A stretch of DNA of 64,000 nt. Source: Bythopirellula goksoeyrii (GTDB lineage: Bacteria; Planctomycetota; Planctomycetia; Pirellulales; Lacipirellulaceae). Below are positions 54,660 to 64,000 of this stretch, piece by piece. The notes below the pieces were generated by a model, which was given only the letters and a program-made list of their open reading frames with translations, did not search any database and was not told where the DNA came from. Location: contig NZ_CP042913.1 of assembly GCF_008065115.1 (NCBI RefSeq), forward strand, positions 3,445,658 to 3,509,657. The letters run 5' to 3'. Every line of letters starts with the position of its first letter. The first letter of the stretch is position 1. A program made the position numbers and the translations under genes.

Positions 54660-56933
54660 TCAAGCACCGACGAATTGTTTGTCGAGCCGTTCTTGGAACT
54701 GCTCTTCGTCAGTCCGGTGATATGGAATGCGATGGAGCCACCAGAGGATTGCAGCCGCGCCAAACAGACAAGCTAGCAACACCCAGTTCTGGAATAACCC
54801 TTGCCCGTCAGAACGCAGGATGAGATCGAGTACAGGATGAGTCTCTTTCCCCGGTTCGAGCATCTCAGCCAGCCTTGAAGTTAGAACAGTTAGGCTATTG
54901 TAGATCGCGTGAAACACAATGCAGGGCACGAGACTTCCCGTCTGAACAGCCAACAGGCCAATGACCAACCCAACTGCGGCGGCAGAAACTTTTTGCTGCA
55001 AGATGAAGTGTGCCATGCCAAAAGCAACTGCTGAAATGCTGATAGCCCACCACTTGTGTCCCAGATGCCGTAGACCGGAAAGTATGAATCCGCGGAAGGC
55101 AATTTCTTCGCAGACAGCCGGCAGGAGTCCCATCAGCAACAGCGGGAGCCACCAATTGGGAGCATTTTGCAGGGTCCCGCTGAGACCCGCAATTTGCTCT
55201 TTCACTTCGTTGCTGAAGGGATACAGTCTCTCAACCCATTGCGCAAACTGCTGGCCAAGCGGAAACATCAACACGGCTAAGACCGTCGCTGCCAGAACGT
55301 GCGAGAAACGTGGCCAATGATCCAGAAGCAACGTGCGAGCAGGATGGCGTGTAAACAGCAGCGTCATAAGTGCCACGGGGAGGGCAATGCAGACAACCTG
55401 ACTAATAAACAACAGCTCAGCCAGGGATTGAAAGCTGTTCCCCGCGCCCTCTCGGGCAGACAAGGATAGGTTGACGAAAAACTGTACGATTGAAACGACA
55501 GCGATACATAAGATGCCTTGTGCCAATGTAGGCGTATCTGCGCGATCTCGAAACAGATGGGTAATCCACCGCCCCAAATCCAGCCGCTCGCTTTCACGGA
55601 ACAACACCGACTCGCGATTAAACTGGTCTTCAGCCCAACGGATTGCCAAGAGACAACAACCTAACGTAACACCGACTACAGGGAGTAAGTACGGAACCGT
55701 CTGCCAATACTGGCCTTCAATTACGGAGCGGAGTAGCAAGACGACACCTGTTACAGGTATGAGACTGTTGCCCAAAGTCAATTCCACTCCTGGGGAAAGG
55801 GGCAACATCATCAGCGGCATGATCACCAAGAGTAGCGGCATTAGATAGTACTGCCCCTCTTTCGTGCTGCGGGCAAATGCTGCACAAGCCAGGCACATGG
55901 CACTGAAGAAAGCAGCGATGGGTAACAATGCCACGACAAGCCAGACCAAGGCATTCAGGGGAGGCAAAGTCAGAGCACTAGCACCTGGCAGTGAAATAAT
56001 CTCGCGGAACTGTGCCATGACAAATTTGGCGGTAACACCAAGGCTCGCAAGATTCAACAGGGCGGTTATAACACTGAAAGTCATAATCGTCAGCAGCTTT
56101 CCCCACACGATCTCTCGCCGCTCGGCAGGGCTTACAAGTAAGGTCTCCAGAGTGCCTCGCTCTTTCTCTCCTGCACATAAGTCAATCGCCGGATAGAAAG
56201 CACCAGTGAGTGCCCAAATAAAGAGCACAAACGGCAGTACTTTTGACCAGACAGCAGCATGACGTTGCTGCTCTTCGGATACGTCATTTTGCTTGATAGC
56301 AAATGGATTTGTAGCACTGATCGGAACATTTCCTTCACGCAAATTGGAACGAGTTACTTCGGCGCGCCAATTTCGCAGCACATCGTCGACGCGCAACTGG
56401 GCGATTCGCGACTTTTCATTTGCCGAGATGAATATGATTTCTGGCTGCAGAAGGTCGTCGGTAAATTGCACCTGCTTTGCATCGTCCCGGTTTAGGAGAG
56501 ATTCTCTCACCGCTACCAGTTGTTCTTCAAAACCGTTTGGGAACCGTAGTACTACTTGCACGTCCCCTTGGGCAATGGCTTTGCGGGCCGTCTGATCTAA
56601 TTCCTCGCCTTTCGGGACTTTGCCAGGCCACAACGTATCAGCTTGTACAATCTGCAAGGCGTTTTGTTCCGTGGGGGAACCGAACCAGTTCGGAGCGAAG
56701 TGATCCCCCTCGAACAACGCAGGGAGCCATTCGCTGCCAGAAAGTTGCTCTTCACCCAGTATCAGCACCTTGGATGCATTATTGCGCATGAACTGCGAAA
56801 GCTGGAAGAAACTCATGCCCAATAAGGGATAGAGCAGCAGCGGCAACACTGCGATCAAAAACAGCGTGCGTCGATCTCGCAACTGATCCCGCATTTCGCG
56901 GGCATAGACCAATTTGACGTTATGCAGATTCAT
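54660..56933 (-). CDS. ABC permease (NatB type) fused to CPBP intramembrane protease
   Basis: A 757-residue polytopic protein. The N-terminal part (about 1-420) is an ABC-2/NatB-type permease: LVYAREMRDQLRDRRTLFLIA, a periplasmic loop, then six or so helices. The C-terminal part (about 430-757) is a CPBP (CAAX-like) protease domain with its motifs: EEIAFRG at about residues 610-616, FGMAHF, and FHAIYN. The fusion is known in some bacteria. It pairs with the ATPase gene 16 bases upstream. Exported substrate unknown. Confidence 0.85.
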   Translation of the reverse strand: MNLHNVKLVYAREMRDQLRDRRTLFLIAVLPLLLYPLLGMSFFQLSQFMRNNASKVLILGEEQLSGSEWLPALFEGDHFAPNWFGSPTEQNALQIVQADTLWPGKVPKGEELDQTARKAIAQGDVQVVLRFPNGFEEQLVAVRESLLNRDDAKQVQFTDDLLQPEIIFISANEKSRIAQLRVDDVLRNWRAEVTRSNLREGNVPISATNPFAIKQNDVSEEQQRHAAVWSKVLPFVLFIWALTGAFYPAIDLCAGEKERGTLETLLVSPAERREIVWGKLLTIMTFSVITALLNLASLGVTAKFVMAQFREIISLPGASALTLPPLNALVWLVVALLPIAAFFSAMCLACAAFARSTKEGQYYLMPLLLVIMPLMMLPLSPGVELTLGNSLIPVTGVVLLLRSVIEGQYWQTVPYLLPVVGVTLGCCLLAIRWAEDQFNRESVLFRESERLDLGRWITHLFRDRADTPTLAQGILCIAVVSIVQFFVNLSLSAREGAGNSFQSLAELLFISQVVCIALPVALMTLLFTRHPARTLLLDHWPRFSHVLAATVLAVLMFPLGQQFAQWVERLYPFSNEVKEQIAGLSGTLQNAPNWWLPLLLMGLLPAVCEEIAFRGFILSGLRHLGHKWWAISISAVAFGMAHFILQQKVSAAAVGLVIGLLAVQTGSLVPCIVFHAIYNSLTVLTSRLAEMLEPGKETHPVLDLILRSDGQGLFQNWVLLACLFGAAAILWWLHRIPYHRTDEEQFQERLDKQFVGA

Positions 56934-56949
56934 GTACTGTAACTTTATG

Positions 56950-57723
56950 TCAGCTCAACGCAGGTTCGATATGGTGATCTTGAATCAAAGAAAAGAAGAC
57001 ATCTTCCAAATCGGCACCTTGATGTTCAGTAAGCAAATCCGGCACGCTTCCTTCGGCAAGAATCTTGCCACGATGCATGATGGCCACTCGGTCACAAAGC
57101 CGTTCCGCTTCACGCATGATGTGTGTCGAGAATACGATGCATTTCCCCTGTTCGCGGAGTTCCGCAACTGTATCTAGCAGGGCACGAGCCACGAATACAT
57201 CGAGGCCACTAGTGGCCTCGTCGAAGATCAGAACGGGCGGATCATGCACGATCGCACGGGCAATGGACACTTTTTGCTTCATACCAGTGGACATCTTCGC
57301 TCCCAAGAGGTCGCGAATTCCTTGCATTTGTAGCCGCTCAAATAGGTTTTCCATTCGGCTATGCAAGTGATCTTCTTCCATGCCGTAGAGTCGCCCGAAA
57401 TACTCCACCATCTCCCATGCCGTCATCCGGTCGTACACTGCAGTATTGGCAGACATGAAGCCGATATGATGCCGAACCAGGGAGGGTTGGGTAACGCAAT
57501 CGAAACCATTGACGCTTGCCGTACCTCGTGTGGGTTGGAGAACGGTACTCAGAATTCGCAGGGCGGTGGTCTTGCCTGCACCGTTGGGCCCCAGAAGCCC
57601 AAATACTTCACCAGTCGAGGCCTTGAAGCTGAGGTCGTCTAAGGCAATGAATTCCCCACGGCGCAAGTCGGAATATACTTTTGTCAGTGAGCGGGCTTCG
57701 ACAACTACGCTCTCTGATGACAT
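56950..57723 (-). CDS. ABC transporter ATPase (NatA type)
   Basis: A 257-residue ATP-binding subunit. Walker [10 protein letters not shown], NatA-type signature STGMKQK (the usual LSGGQ place), Walker [12 protein letters not shown] and an H-loop FSTHIM. The ATG at 57723 begins a standard N terminus; the longer frame from 57822 adds a low-quality segment. It is paired with the fused permease/CPBP gene downstream. Confidence 0.88.
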   Translation of the reverse strand: MSSESVVVEARSLTKVYSDLRRGEFIALDDLSFKASTGEVFGLLGPNGAGKTTALRILSTVLQPTRGTASVNGFDCVTQPSLVRHHIGFMSANTAVYDRMTAWEMVEYFGRLYGMEEDHLHSRMENLFERLQMQGIRDLLGAKMSTGMKQKVSIARAIVHDPPVLIFDEATSGLDVFVARALLDTVAELREQGKCIVFSTHIMREAERLCDRVAIMHRGKILAEGSVPDLLTEHQGADLEDVFFSLIQDHHIEPALS

Positions 57724-57856
57724 TTTGGGGATCCGGGTGCAGGTAGTTGAATTCAGGCAAGAACACGTATGCAGGCTGTCCGAAAGACCGCGAAACTGGG
57801 CCTCCATTAAAGATAGCAGCAAGCCGTTGTTTTGCGTAGTAAGTTCTTTGCCAGAC

Positions 57857-58996
57857 TCAATTTACGATGGGCAAAATGTGCGGGTTTTGGCGACTATGCG
57901 GAACAAGCGTAGTGACTTCGTCGTCGATGGGTTCGTAGAAGACATTTCGCTGTCGAGGCACGTAACCTAGGTCACTGATGGCTGTGCGGATCTGCTCCAG
58001 GCTCAGGTGGTGAACTGTCCCCGCCTCTGCCACCACGTTTTCCTCAATCATCAAGCTCCCCATATCGTTTGCTCCATAGAGTAGAGCCATTTGTCCAATT
58101 TTCAATCCCTGAGTTACCCAGCTCGATTGCAGGTTTGCAAAATTGTCCAGATAGAGCCTGGCAACGGCATTGGTCTTCAAATACTCAAAGGAACCAGCCG
58201 GCGGGATGTCCGACATGTCCGTATGATCTGGCTGGAAAGTCCAACAGATGAATGCCGTAAAGCCACCGGTTTCGTCTTGCAGTTGTCGCAAGCGTTCAAG
58301 ATGTTCAATCCGTTCGGCCAAGGTTTCAACGTGGCCAAACATCATGGTGGCCGTGCTGCGACCGCCAAGCTCATGCCAGACGCGATTCACATTTAACCAA
58401 TCGTCCGTGAGGACCTTGCCACGAGTGATCTCATGACGAACGCGATCAACGAGTATCTCAGCCCCTCCACCAGGTAGACTACCCAATCCAGCCGCCTTTA
58501 GGCGAGTGAGCACTTCTCGCAAGGGAAGCTTAGCTATCTTGGTGAAGTGATGGATCTCTGGGGGACTGAATCCATGAACATTGACCTGAGAAAATTGCTC
58601 TTTGATATCGTGTAACAATTGCTCGTACCATTCGAGTTGGAAATCGGGATGCAGTCCTCCTTGCAGCAGTATCTGATCACCCCCGAGTTCCACCGTTTCC
58701 TGAATCTTGGACAGCAATTCTTCGCGCTCAAGCACATAGCCTTCAGCAGATTTTGGCGAGCGATAGAAGGCGCAAAAATCGCAGACCGCTGTGCAAACGT
58801 TTGTGTAGTTGATGTTTCGATCGATGTTATACGTGCGATAGTTCTCAGGATGCAGGCGGCGGGTGACTTCGTCGGCGGCACGCCCGATCGCTGCCAGATC
58901 CCTCGATTGAAGTAAGCGCAAACCCTCAATCGGCTCCAATCGCTCACCAGCGACCGCTTTGTCGAGTAGATACTGTGTTGATGCTTCTGCAATCAT
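57857..58996 (-). CDS. mqnC: Cyclic dehypoxanthine futalosine synthase (MqnC)
   Basis: A 379-residue radical SAM enzyme of the futalosine menaquinone route, which cyclises dehypoxanthine futalosine. Seen: [12 protein letters not shown], radical SAM cluster CTAVCDFC (CxxxCxxC at about residues 67-74), [21 protein letters not shown] and GGGAEI. Its ATG overlaps the TGA of mqnA by four bases. The other mqn genes (B, D, E) are not in this window. Confidence 0.92.
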   Translation of the reverse strand: MIAEASTQYLLDKAVAGERLEPIEGLRLLQSRDLAAIGRAADEVTRRLHPENYRTYNIDRNINYTNVCTAVCDFCAFYRSPKSAEGYVLEREELLSKIQETVELGGDQILLQGGLHPDFQLEWYEQLLHDIKEQFSQVNVHGFSPPEIHHFTKIAKLPLREVLTRLKAAGLGSLPGGGAEILVDRVRHEITRGKVLTDDWLNVNRVWHELGGRSTATMMFGHVETLAERIEHLERLRQLQDETGGFTAFICWTFQPDHTDMSDIPPAGSFEYLKTNAVARLYLDNFANLQSSWVTQGLKIGQMALLYGANDMGSLMIEENVVAEAGTVHHLSLEQIRTAISDLGYVPRQRNVFYEPIDDEVTTLVPHSRQNPHILPIVN

Positions 58997-59817
58997 GTTG
59001 TTAGACCTACTGAAGTTGAATCCAAGGCTCCAGGCGCGAGATTGTATTCTGTTGCCCGTTGAAAGAACAAATCCAGGCCCTGCTTTTCGCGTTTACCCAT
59101 CTTAAAGTGTAAGTTCTTCGAAAGGTATTCCAGAACCAGTTCCTCTGGCAATTTCATTGCAACCGATTGCTCTTGTGCGATCTCAGGATAGTTGCGAGAC
59201 CCTTCGTCTCGAGCCTCTTCGAAAGCCATAGCCGCACCTGATATGTCAACGCCGGGGCCCGCGACCCACATTGCAAATACAAAAGGTAATTCCGTCGAAC
59301 GACACCAGTGGTCTCCAAGATCCCACACTTCAACAAATTCGGTCATGTCGCAGCGTATCGCTCGGTCGCCAATTATTAGGACGGCATCGGCGTGGACATC
59401 CTGAGGTTGCGCTCCCAGCGGCAAGGTGAGCAATTGAGGCGTGGTGACTTGATGCTCGCGTAGAAGGATTTGTGCCAGCAGACAACTTGTTCTCGACCCT
59501 TCGTCCATTGCCAAAGTTTGAACCTCAGCGGGAGGAACACGAAAGAGAAGCTTGACACTCAGCACAGGCCCGCGACAAGCGATGCAAGCATCCGACACAA
59601 TCGACCACTCGGGATGAACCAGCAACTCTGCTGAAGGAACGAGCGCGATGTCCAAATCGCCTGATGCCAGGGCATCGGAAAGCCGACTTGGGTAGTCGAA
59701 GAAGAGTTGCGACTCAGGCAACCTCTCAGCGAGATGATAAACAAGCGGTTTAGTGTTCAGGTAGGAAACTGCCCCGATTCGCAAACAATTCTTATTCGGC
59801 GATGGGGATGTTGACAT
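58993..59817 (-). CDS. mqnA: Chorismate dehydratase (MqnA)
   Basis: A 274-residue MqnA protein, the first step of the futalosine pathway (chorismate to 3-enolpyruvylbenzoate). Seen: LRIGAVSYLNTKPLVY at the start, ALASGDLDIALVPSAELL, LAMDEGSRTSCLL and a C-terminal helical region. The ATG at 59817 is close to the family start; the frame is open to 59916 but that part has no match. It forms an operon with mqnC. Confidence 0.9.
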   Translation of the reverse strand: MSTSPSPNKNCLRIGAVSYLNTKPLVYHLAERLPESQLFFDYPSRLSDALASGDLDIALVPSAELLVHPEWSIVSDACIACRGPVLSVKLLFRVPPAEVQTLAMDEGSRTSCLLAQILLREHQVTTPQLLTLPLGAQPQDVHADAVLIIGDRAIRCDMTEFVEVWDLGDHWCRSTELPFVFAMWVAGPGVDISGAAMAFEEARDEGSRNYPEIAQEQSVAMKLPEELVLEYLSKNLHFKMGKREKQGLDLFFQRATEYNLAPGALDSTSVGLTT

Positions 59818-59963
59818 GTGCGGAATGGTCTGAAACAGCGTGATCGAATCATGATTATAGAGGGCCTTTGAAGGGCCGACTAGGCTTCCTGACACGGGTT
59901 GGTGTAAGTCGTTCATTAGTAGAACCGATGTGGATATATTTCGTTAACTTGGGCGTTTGCTTA

Positions 59964-60040
59964 GCTATTGGCCGTTGGCTGTTAGTCAATTGTCAGTGGT
60001 TCGCGCTTGGTCATTGGGCATTGGAAATTGGTCATCCCTT
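59964..60040. repeat. GGTCATTGG-type short repeats
   Basis: Several imperfect units (GGTCATTGGGCATTGG, GGAAATTGGTCAT, TATTGGCCGTTGGC) cluster here, directly before element copy 2. They match units at 51391-51480. Possibly a recombination-prone or protein-binding tract. Confidence 0.5.
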
Positions 60041-60053
60041 CGTTACACGGACT

Positions 60054-60437
60054 GTGTAAACTGGATGATTCTTTCTCACTCCTGCGCATTGAAGGGGAAT
60101 GGTGTTGTAGTGCTTGGTTTCTGGAAAACGTGATTTCAAAAAATAAATATTACTTTCTGCTCGTAACGAATTGTCACAACTTGATTTCGGGTAGAGACTT
60201 ATGAAAACGCCTCATTCTAGGTTTTGTGGAGTTTTTGAATAAATACTCCTTAAAACCAGTCGCCCTTAACTCGCCCAAAGTGCCAAATTCAAGCAGCGCG
60301 CAAACCTAGCGGAAGCAAACCCGTGAGACTCTGCGGGCGCTGGTGCGTTTTCGGGACTTATGGCTTGCTCCATTATCTAGATGCTGGGAAGGAAATCTAC
60401 AACGATTTTTGTGCCATCTATGGAAAGACGTCAGGCC
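60054..60437 (+). repeat. 384-nt element, copy 2 (plus strand)
   Basis: Matches the minus strand of 50699-51082 with the same length. Shared marks: GTGTAAA, TCCTGCGCA, GCAAACCCG..AGACT..TGCGGGCG, CCATTATC. The hairpin CCCGTG/TGCGGG is at 60320-60337, 266 bases from the left end; two base pairs of copy 1 are changed to G-T wobbles here. In the reading frame homologous to the 195-codon frame of copy 1 there are TAA, TGA and TAG stops, so copy 2 is not coding in that frame. Confidence 0.65.
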
Positions 60438-60934
60438 CTGGTTGTTAGACTCTTGTCAGAGGCGGAGAGTTTGTAGGCGGGAATAAGCCGTGCTCATTTT
60501 CAGGGTTTGTCTCCAGTACCTTACAGTATTGGCGAGAGAACATTGACACGGCGGCACAGGGACGACAGAGAACTTGCATATAGCTGTTTGAGCGACCTAC
60601 CACCGGAAAAGCCTGTGGTACCTCACGTCCCATTGAAGAACTAGAAGTAGAAAGGCAGTTGTCAATTTGCTATCGTTCGTCGAAGAAATCCTGTAAAATC
60701 CCTGATCGAACTGGAATGCACCTAGGCGAGGAATGTTAGCAAGACCCTTCGATAAGACTTACCGGCGTTCAGAGAGTAATCAACACTTCGAGCTTTCTAG
60801 ATGTTTATAAGCCCAAGAACTAAACTATGCGGCTCAAAATAATGTCCTCGTCGAGGGCTATTGCCAGTAAGTTTTTTGCTGTTTCACAAACGCTATTCAG
60901 TGGTTTTTGACAGGTGGCAAACCGAAGTAACTGA

Positions 60935-63900
60935 TTAATCAAAGAATATCCCTGCCAAAAGGCGATCGAAATTCTCAAATTGCAACGCGAGGTCTACAAA
61001 GCGATCCTCTTCAGAAGCGAATTTCTTCGTCAGACTGTTATCCGAATTCCGAACTTCTGGCAATTTATCGATGAGATTACTGGACGAATTCAGAGAATCG
61101 CCCTCTGTCTGAAATAGTTCTTCAATTGCCAGGTCGTTGATTGTAGCAATGGATTGATTAGAGAAGGCCACGGCCATGGCGGCACCGACGAGTTCGTCAT
61201 GTTCTGGAATTGGGTTGGAGGTCTCATGCTCGTCCGATACGGACAATGAGGCGACCATCGGTGAGGTGGAACCATATTGGGCAGCCCACACATTTCCATC
61301 GTCGTCGTCCACGTCCTGATCCCCATCGGCATCGCCATCTGTTAGATTAGCATTGGTTGTACCGAAACCTCTCTGCCAAATGAGAAAATCTCGCCCATCG
61401 ACGTCACCGTCGTTGTCGAAATCTGCATTGCCAGCTTGCTCCTTAATCTGCAAAAACTGATTGGCTGCCACGTTCTCTAGCAGCGTTTCGCGGCCACTGC
61501 TCCAGACGATTCGCACATCGGCACTCGTTGCCAACCCGAGTCCAAACTCAACTGCGAGGCTGCTGGTCGTTGCTGCCTGGGAATGCCCAGACAGGACTTC
61601 TTCCATTCGGGTCTCATCTGCGTCGACGACACCACTGCCATCGAAATCGGCGGTCACATAAACTCGGGCACCAATGGCGTCGCGGGTGCTTTTGAATTGC
61701 CCCGGCAACGTGGGATCGCCTTCCAGTTCAAGCGTGAGAAAGTGGAAGTTCGGGTTCAGTGAAGCGGAGTTGTTCTCGTAAAAGAGGATGCCGGGGTTCA
61801 CTGCGCCGCTCCAATGCCACATCGCCGTATCGCTCCACCCATCTCGATCGTAGTCGGCCACAGCCACGCCGCGGGTGGAATGCAGTGCCGTGAAACCTGA
61901 AGTGGCGCCCTCTTCAGAAAAGAGGCCATTGTCTTGTTGGAGATGCAAATAGGATCGCTCGCCGATCTCGGTTCCAACCAGGAGATCGACGCGGCCGTTG
62001 TTATCGAAATCGTGAAAGTTGGCTCCCCAGGAGAACGTGTTGTTGATCGTTGTTCGGCTGAAGCTGAGACTGCCTGTGTCGACGAGGTTGTTGATCCAAA
62101 TCGGATGTGCATCGGGCAGCAACGTCGAGAAATAATCAAAGTCGCCATCGTTGTCGATGTCGGCGACTGTGACCCCCATATCGCTCCCCTCCGAGCCGCC
62201 GAAGTTGATGTCGTAGGACACCATGACAAAGCCAAGCCAATCGCCGGCGGCATTGACGCCCCGATTGAGGTAGAGCATGTCGCGAGTTGGAGATGTGGCG
62301 GCGCCACCCATCGTGGCTACGATCAAATCCTGCCAACCGTCGTTGTTAAAATCGGCGAACTGCAATGCGTTGTGACCGCTGAATTCAGCGGGAACGCTGG
62401 GGTTGTTGTAGGATCCGTCCTCATATTCCCAGCCGCCGACCTGCTGCCAGGCGTCAGGATTTACAAATTGAAACCCATCTACCATGCCTGAGCCGCCAGT
62501 AAAGCGGAACGCATCTACCATGCCGGACCTTGCAGATCCCGAGCCTCCCGTGGTGTCGAGCATTTCGGCAACAATGGTTAAATTGTCACCTGCCGAAACA
62601 CCTGAAAGGGTTAATGTGTAGGTGTTGAAATCGAAGTCGGGAGCGACCGTCAGCAGGTTACCAGTAGTAGCCGATCCGCCGGTGCCATCGGACGTGACCG
62701 TTACCTGAAACCCGCCGGCCACTCTCGCTAAATTCTGCTCGACTCTGGCGTCGAATTCCAGCGTGTAGTCTCCATCCTGTGCGGCGACGACAACCTGCGA
62801 GACACTCGCATCGATCGGATTGGCAGCGTTGCCGGCAAATCCACGGAACCAAACGCCTTTTGTGCCGGAGCTGGAGACCCAAGGTGCCTCCCAAAAAAGT
62901 GCCGTGTTGTTTGGCGCGTTGATCGTCCAGGCGCTATTGCTTACCTGGCTGTCGGGAGTGGCATTCTCAAAGCTACCATCACTGACGGCCGCCGGTTGAG
63001 TCGATCCGTCGGCGTCCAGCATTTCGGCGACGATCGTCAAATTGTCCCCTGCTGTGACGCCAGTTAAAGTCAGTGAGTATGTGTTAAATTTGAAATCAGG
63101 AGCGAGCGTCAACAGGTTGCCGGTGGTAGCGGATCCGCCAGTGCCATCCGAGGTAACCGTTACTCGAAAATCGCTGGCGACGTTGGCAAAGCTTTGCTCT
63201 ACTCTAGCGTCAAACTGTAGTGTGTAGTCGCCGTCCTCCGGAGCGACCACGACTTGAGACACGTTGGCATCGATGGGGTTTAATTGGTTACCTGCAAAAC
63301 CGCGAAACCAAACGCCCTTTTGGCCACTGCTGGCTGCAAATGTGCTACTCGAATCCCCCCAGAATAGTGCTGTGCCGCTGGGCCCGTTCAACGTCCAAGC
63401 ACTGTTGCTCGTCTGGCTGTTGTGAGTGGAATTTTCAAAGCTGCCGTCGCTAATGAGTGAAGCAGGTACGGACCCATCGGGGCTCATGGTGACGTCGGTG
63501 AACGTGCCATCGCCGTTGTTCAGATAGAGCGTGTCCCGTTCGCCGAGTTTGCCGTCGTGCGATTCTGCCGGGTTTCCGTTAGTGCCGTCCCAACTGCCGA
63601 CGTAGATGTCGACCCAACCGTCGCGATTCACATCGGCCCACGCAGCCGAGATCGTATGGTTCAAGATGTGCGTGTCGAACAGGGGATTGGGATTGTGAAA
63701 CTCGGCTCTGGCCAAACCGTGTTGAATATCTCCCGCCGGGTCGGTGGGGGTCGGATCCGTCGAGGCTGTCACATCAATAAAACGCAGTGAGAGAGGATCG
63801 CCCACACCGGTGGGGTGATCTTCCATCCACATGTTTTTGAAGAGGATATTGTCGGCCCCATCGGGATCATGAGGACCGTTGCCAAAATTGGTGAGAAAGA

Positions 63901-64000
63901 TGTCCAAGTCGCCGTCGTTGTCGTAGTCGGCTGCGACCGAACCCGAGGAATCACCGGCGGTGTAGGACATTCCCCCGTCACCCGCGGCACGGACAAACGT
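60935..64000 (-). CDS. FG-GAP/VCBS repeat protein with tandem inserted domains and dockerin-like end (5' partial)
   Basis: At least 1021 residues; the frame stays open to the window edge, so the true start lies outside. From the left end of the protein (residue numbers from the first in-frame ATG at 63970): FG-GAP/VCBS calcium-binding repeats (DYDNDGDLDIFL, VNRDGWVDIYVG), two tandem beta domains of about 145 residues (about 174-320 and 330-475; DNA 63011-63451 and 62546-62983) that are near copies of each other, more FG-GAP repeats (FADFNNDGWQDLIV, DIDNDGDFDYFS), an ASPIC/UnbV-like part, then a dockerin-like pair (DFDNDGDVDGRDFL; DADGDQDVDDDDG). Dockerin and FG-GAP domains bind calcium and proteins. 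The last 60 residues look like a C-terminal sorting or linker region. Secretion is likely, but the signal lies outside. Confidence 0.85.
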   Translation of the reverse strand, partial: TFVRAAGDGGMSYTAGDSSGSVAADYDNDGDLDIFLTNFGNGPHDPDGADNILFKNMWMEDHPTGVGDPLSLRFIDVTASTDPTPTDPAGDIQHGLARAEFHNPNPLFDTHILNHTISAAWADVNRDGWVDIYVGSWDGTNGNPAESHDGKLGERDTLYLNNGDGTFTDVTMSPDGSVPASLISDGSFENSTHNSQTSNSAWTLNGPSGTALFWGDSSSTFAASSGQKGVWFRGFAGNQLNPIDANVSQVVVAPEDGDYTLQFDARVEQSFANVASDFRVTVTSDGTGGSATTGNLLTLAPDFKFNTYSLTLTGVTAGDNLTIVAEMLDADGSTQPAAVSDGSFENATPDSQVSNSAWTINAPNNTALFWEAPWVSSSGTKGVWFRGFAGNAANPIDASVSQVVVAAQDGDYTLEFDARVEQNLARVAGGFQVTVTSDGTGGSATTGNLLTVAPDFDFNTYTLTLSGVSAGDNLTIVAEMLDTTGGSGSARSGMVDAFRFTGGSGMVDGFQFVNPDAWQQVGGWEYEDGSYNNPSVPAEFSGHNALQFADFNNDGWQDLIVATMGGAATSPTRDMLYLNRGVNAAGDWLGFVMVSYDINFGGSEGSDMGVTVADIDNDGDFDYFSTLLPDAHPIWINNLVDTGSLSFSRTTINNTFSWGANFHDFDNNGRVDLLVGTEIGERSYLHLQQDNGLFSEEGATSGFTALHSTRGVAVADYDRDGWSDTAMWHWSGAVNPGILFYENNSASLNPNFHFLTLELEGDPTLPGQFKSTRDAIGARVYVTADFDGSGVVDADETRMEEVLSGHSQAATTSSLAVEFGLGLATSADVRIVWSSGRETLLENVAANQFLQIKEQAGNADFDNDGDVDGRDFLIWQRGFGTTNANLTDGDADGDQDVDDDDGNVWAAQYGSTSPMVASLSVSDEHETSNPIPEHDELVGAAMAVAFSNQSIATINDLAIEELFQTEGDSLNSSSNLIDKLPEVRNSDNSLTKKFASEEDRFVDLALQFENFDRLLAGIFFD

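Larger units (their letters stand above)
59818..60934. other. 1.1-kb gene-poor stretch with element copy 2
   Basis: Upstream of mqnA on one side and 3' of the FG-GAP gene on the other. No gene is seen. 59964-60040 has GGTCATTGG-type repeats. 60054-60437 is the 384-nt element copy 2. 60438-60934 has nothing I can support. The mqnA promoter must be in the left part. Confidence 0.5.

Overview
The window reads as chromosomal DNA of a planctomycete, most likely Pirellulales-like. Markers are a DUF1549/DUF1553 plus DUF1501 pair, very large PQQ-type beta-propeller proteins with TPR segments, two squalene-cyclase-like repeat proteins, a Ser/Thr kinase with the planctomycete N-terminal extension, an FG-GAP protein ending in a dockerin-like module, a PEP-CTERM protein, and futalosine-pathway menaquinone genes. 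Genes are dense. There is no integrase, transposase or CRISPR array, and one tRNA. The genus call is inference; no rRNA or other phylogenetic marker is in the window.

Layout. 0.05-0.65 kb: ParE/ParD-type toxin-antitoxin pair with a palindromic operator. 0.9-1.6 kb: a Tat-exported intradiol dioxygenase. 1.6-25.3 kb: a minus-strand cluster of 13 genes, many with overlapping or nearly touching ends. In transcription order it encodes a 1.5-kaa PQQ/TPR protein, a squalene-cyclase-like protein, MoxR ATPase, DUF58, a BatA/VWA membrane protein, a second VWA membrane protein, a membrane/coiled-coil protein, a Ser/Pro/Gln-rich coiled-coil protein, a small secreted protein, an NPCBM-like protein, and then three HtrA paralogues of which only the first keeps its catalytic triad. 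25.8-26.4 kb: HU-like DNA-binding protein and tRNA-Phe.

26.6-41.8 kb: a plus-strand cluster with another squalene-cyclase-like protein, a TonB-like single-pass protein, ExbB, two ExbD, a membrane-anchored TPR/PQQ protein, a TPR-peptide-binding-protein fusion, a hypothetical exported protein, then DUF1549/DUF1553 and DUF1501 proteins. The two big clusters lie back to back around HU/tRNA-Phe and share two protein types. 41.8-48.8 kb: housekeeping genes (Ser/Thr kinase, RluA-type pseudouridine synthase, Maf, Gfo/Idh/MocA-like protein lacking the usual lysine motif, transketolase, HlyIII/PAQR membrane protein). 49.2-50.4 kb: PEP-CTERM PQQ protein. 51.6-53.4 kb: exported protein of unknown function. 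53.4-59.8 kb: minus-strand amidohydrolase, ABC permease fused to a CPBP protease, ABC ATPase, MqnC and MqnA. 60.9 kb to the right edge: a partial FG-GAP/dockerin giant with an internal domain duplication.

The most unusual items are: (1) the active HtrA plus two catalytically dead HtrA paralogues attached to a MoxR/VWA system; (2) the Exb/Ton-like cluster carrying a solute-binding protein but no transporter; (3) two related 384-nt noncoding-looking elements at 50.7-51.1 kb (minus) and 60.05-60.44 kb (plus) that share a hairpin with wobble-preserving changes; (4) a 73-bp perfect-arm palindromic repeat inserted inside the MoxR/VWA operon, with a decayed second copy at 28.3 kb; (5) an amidohydrolase near mqnC/mqnA that is a candidate for the missing aminofutalosine deaminase. 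Many starts were moved inward from the longest reading frame, where an ATG, a Shine-Dalgarno sequence or an end-to-start overlap favoured it.
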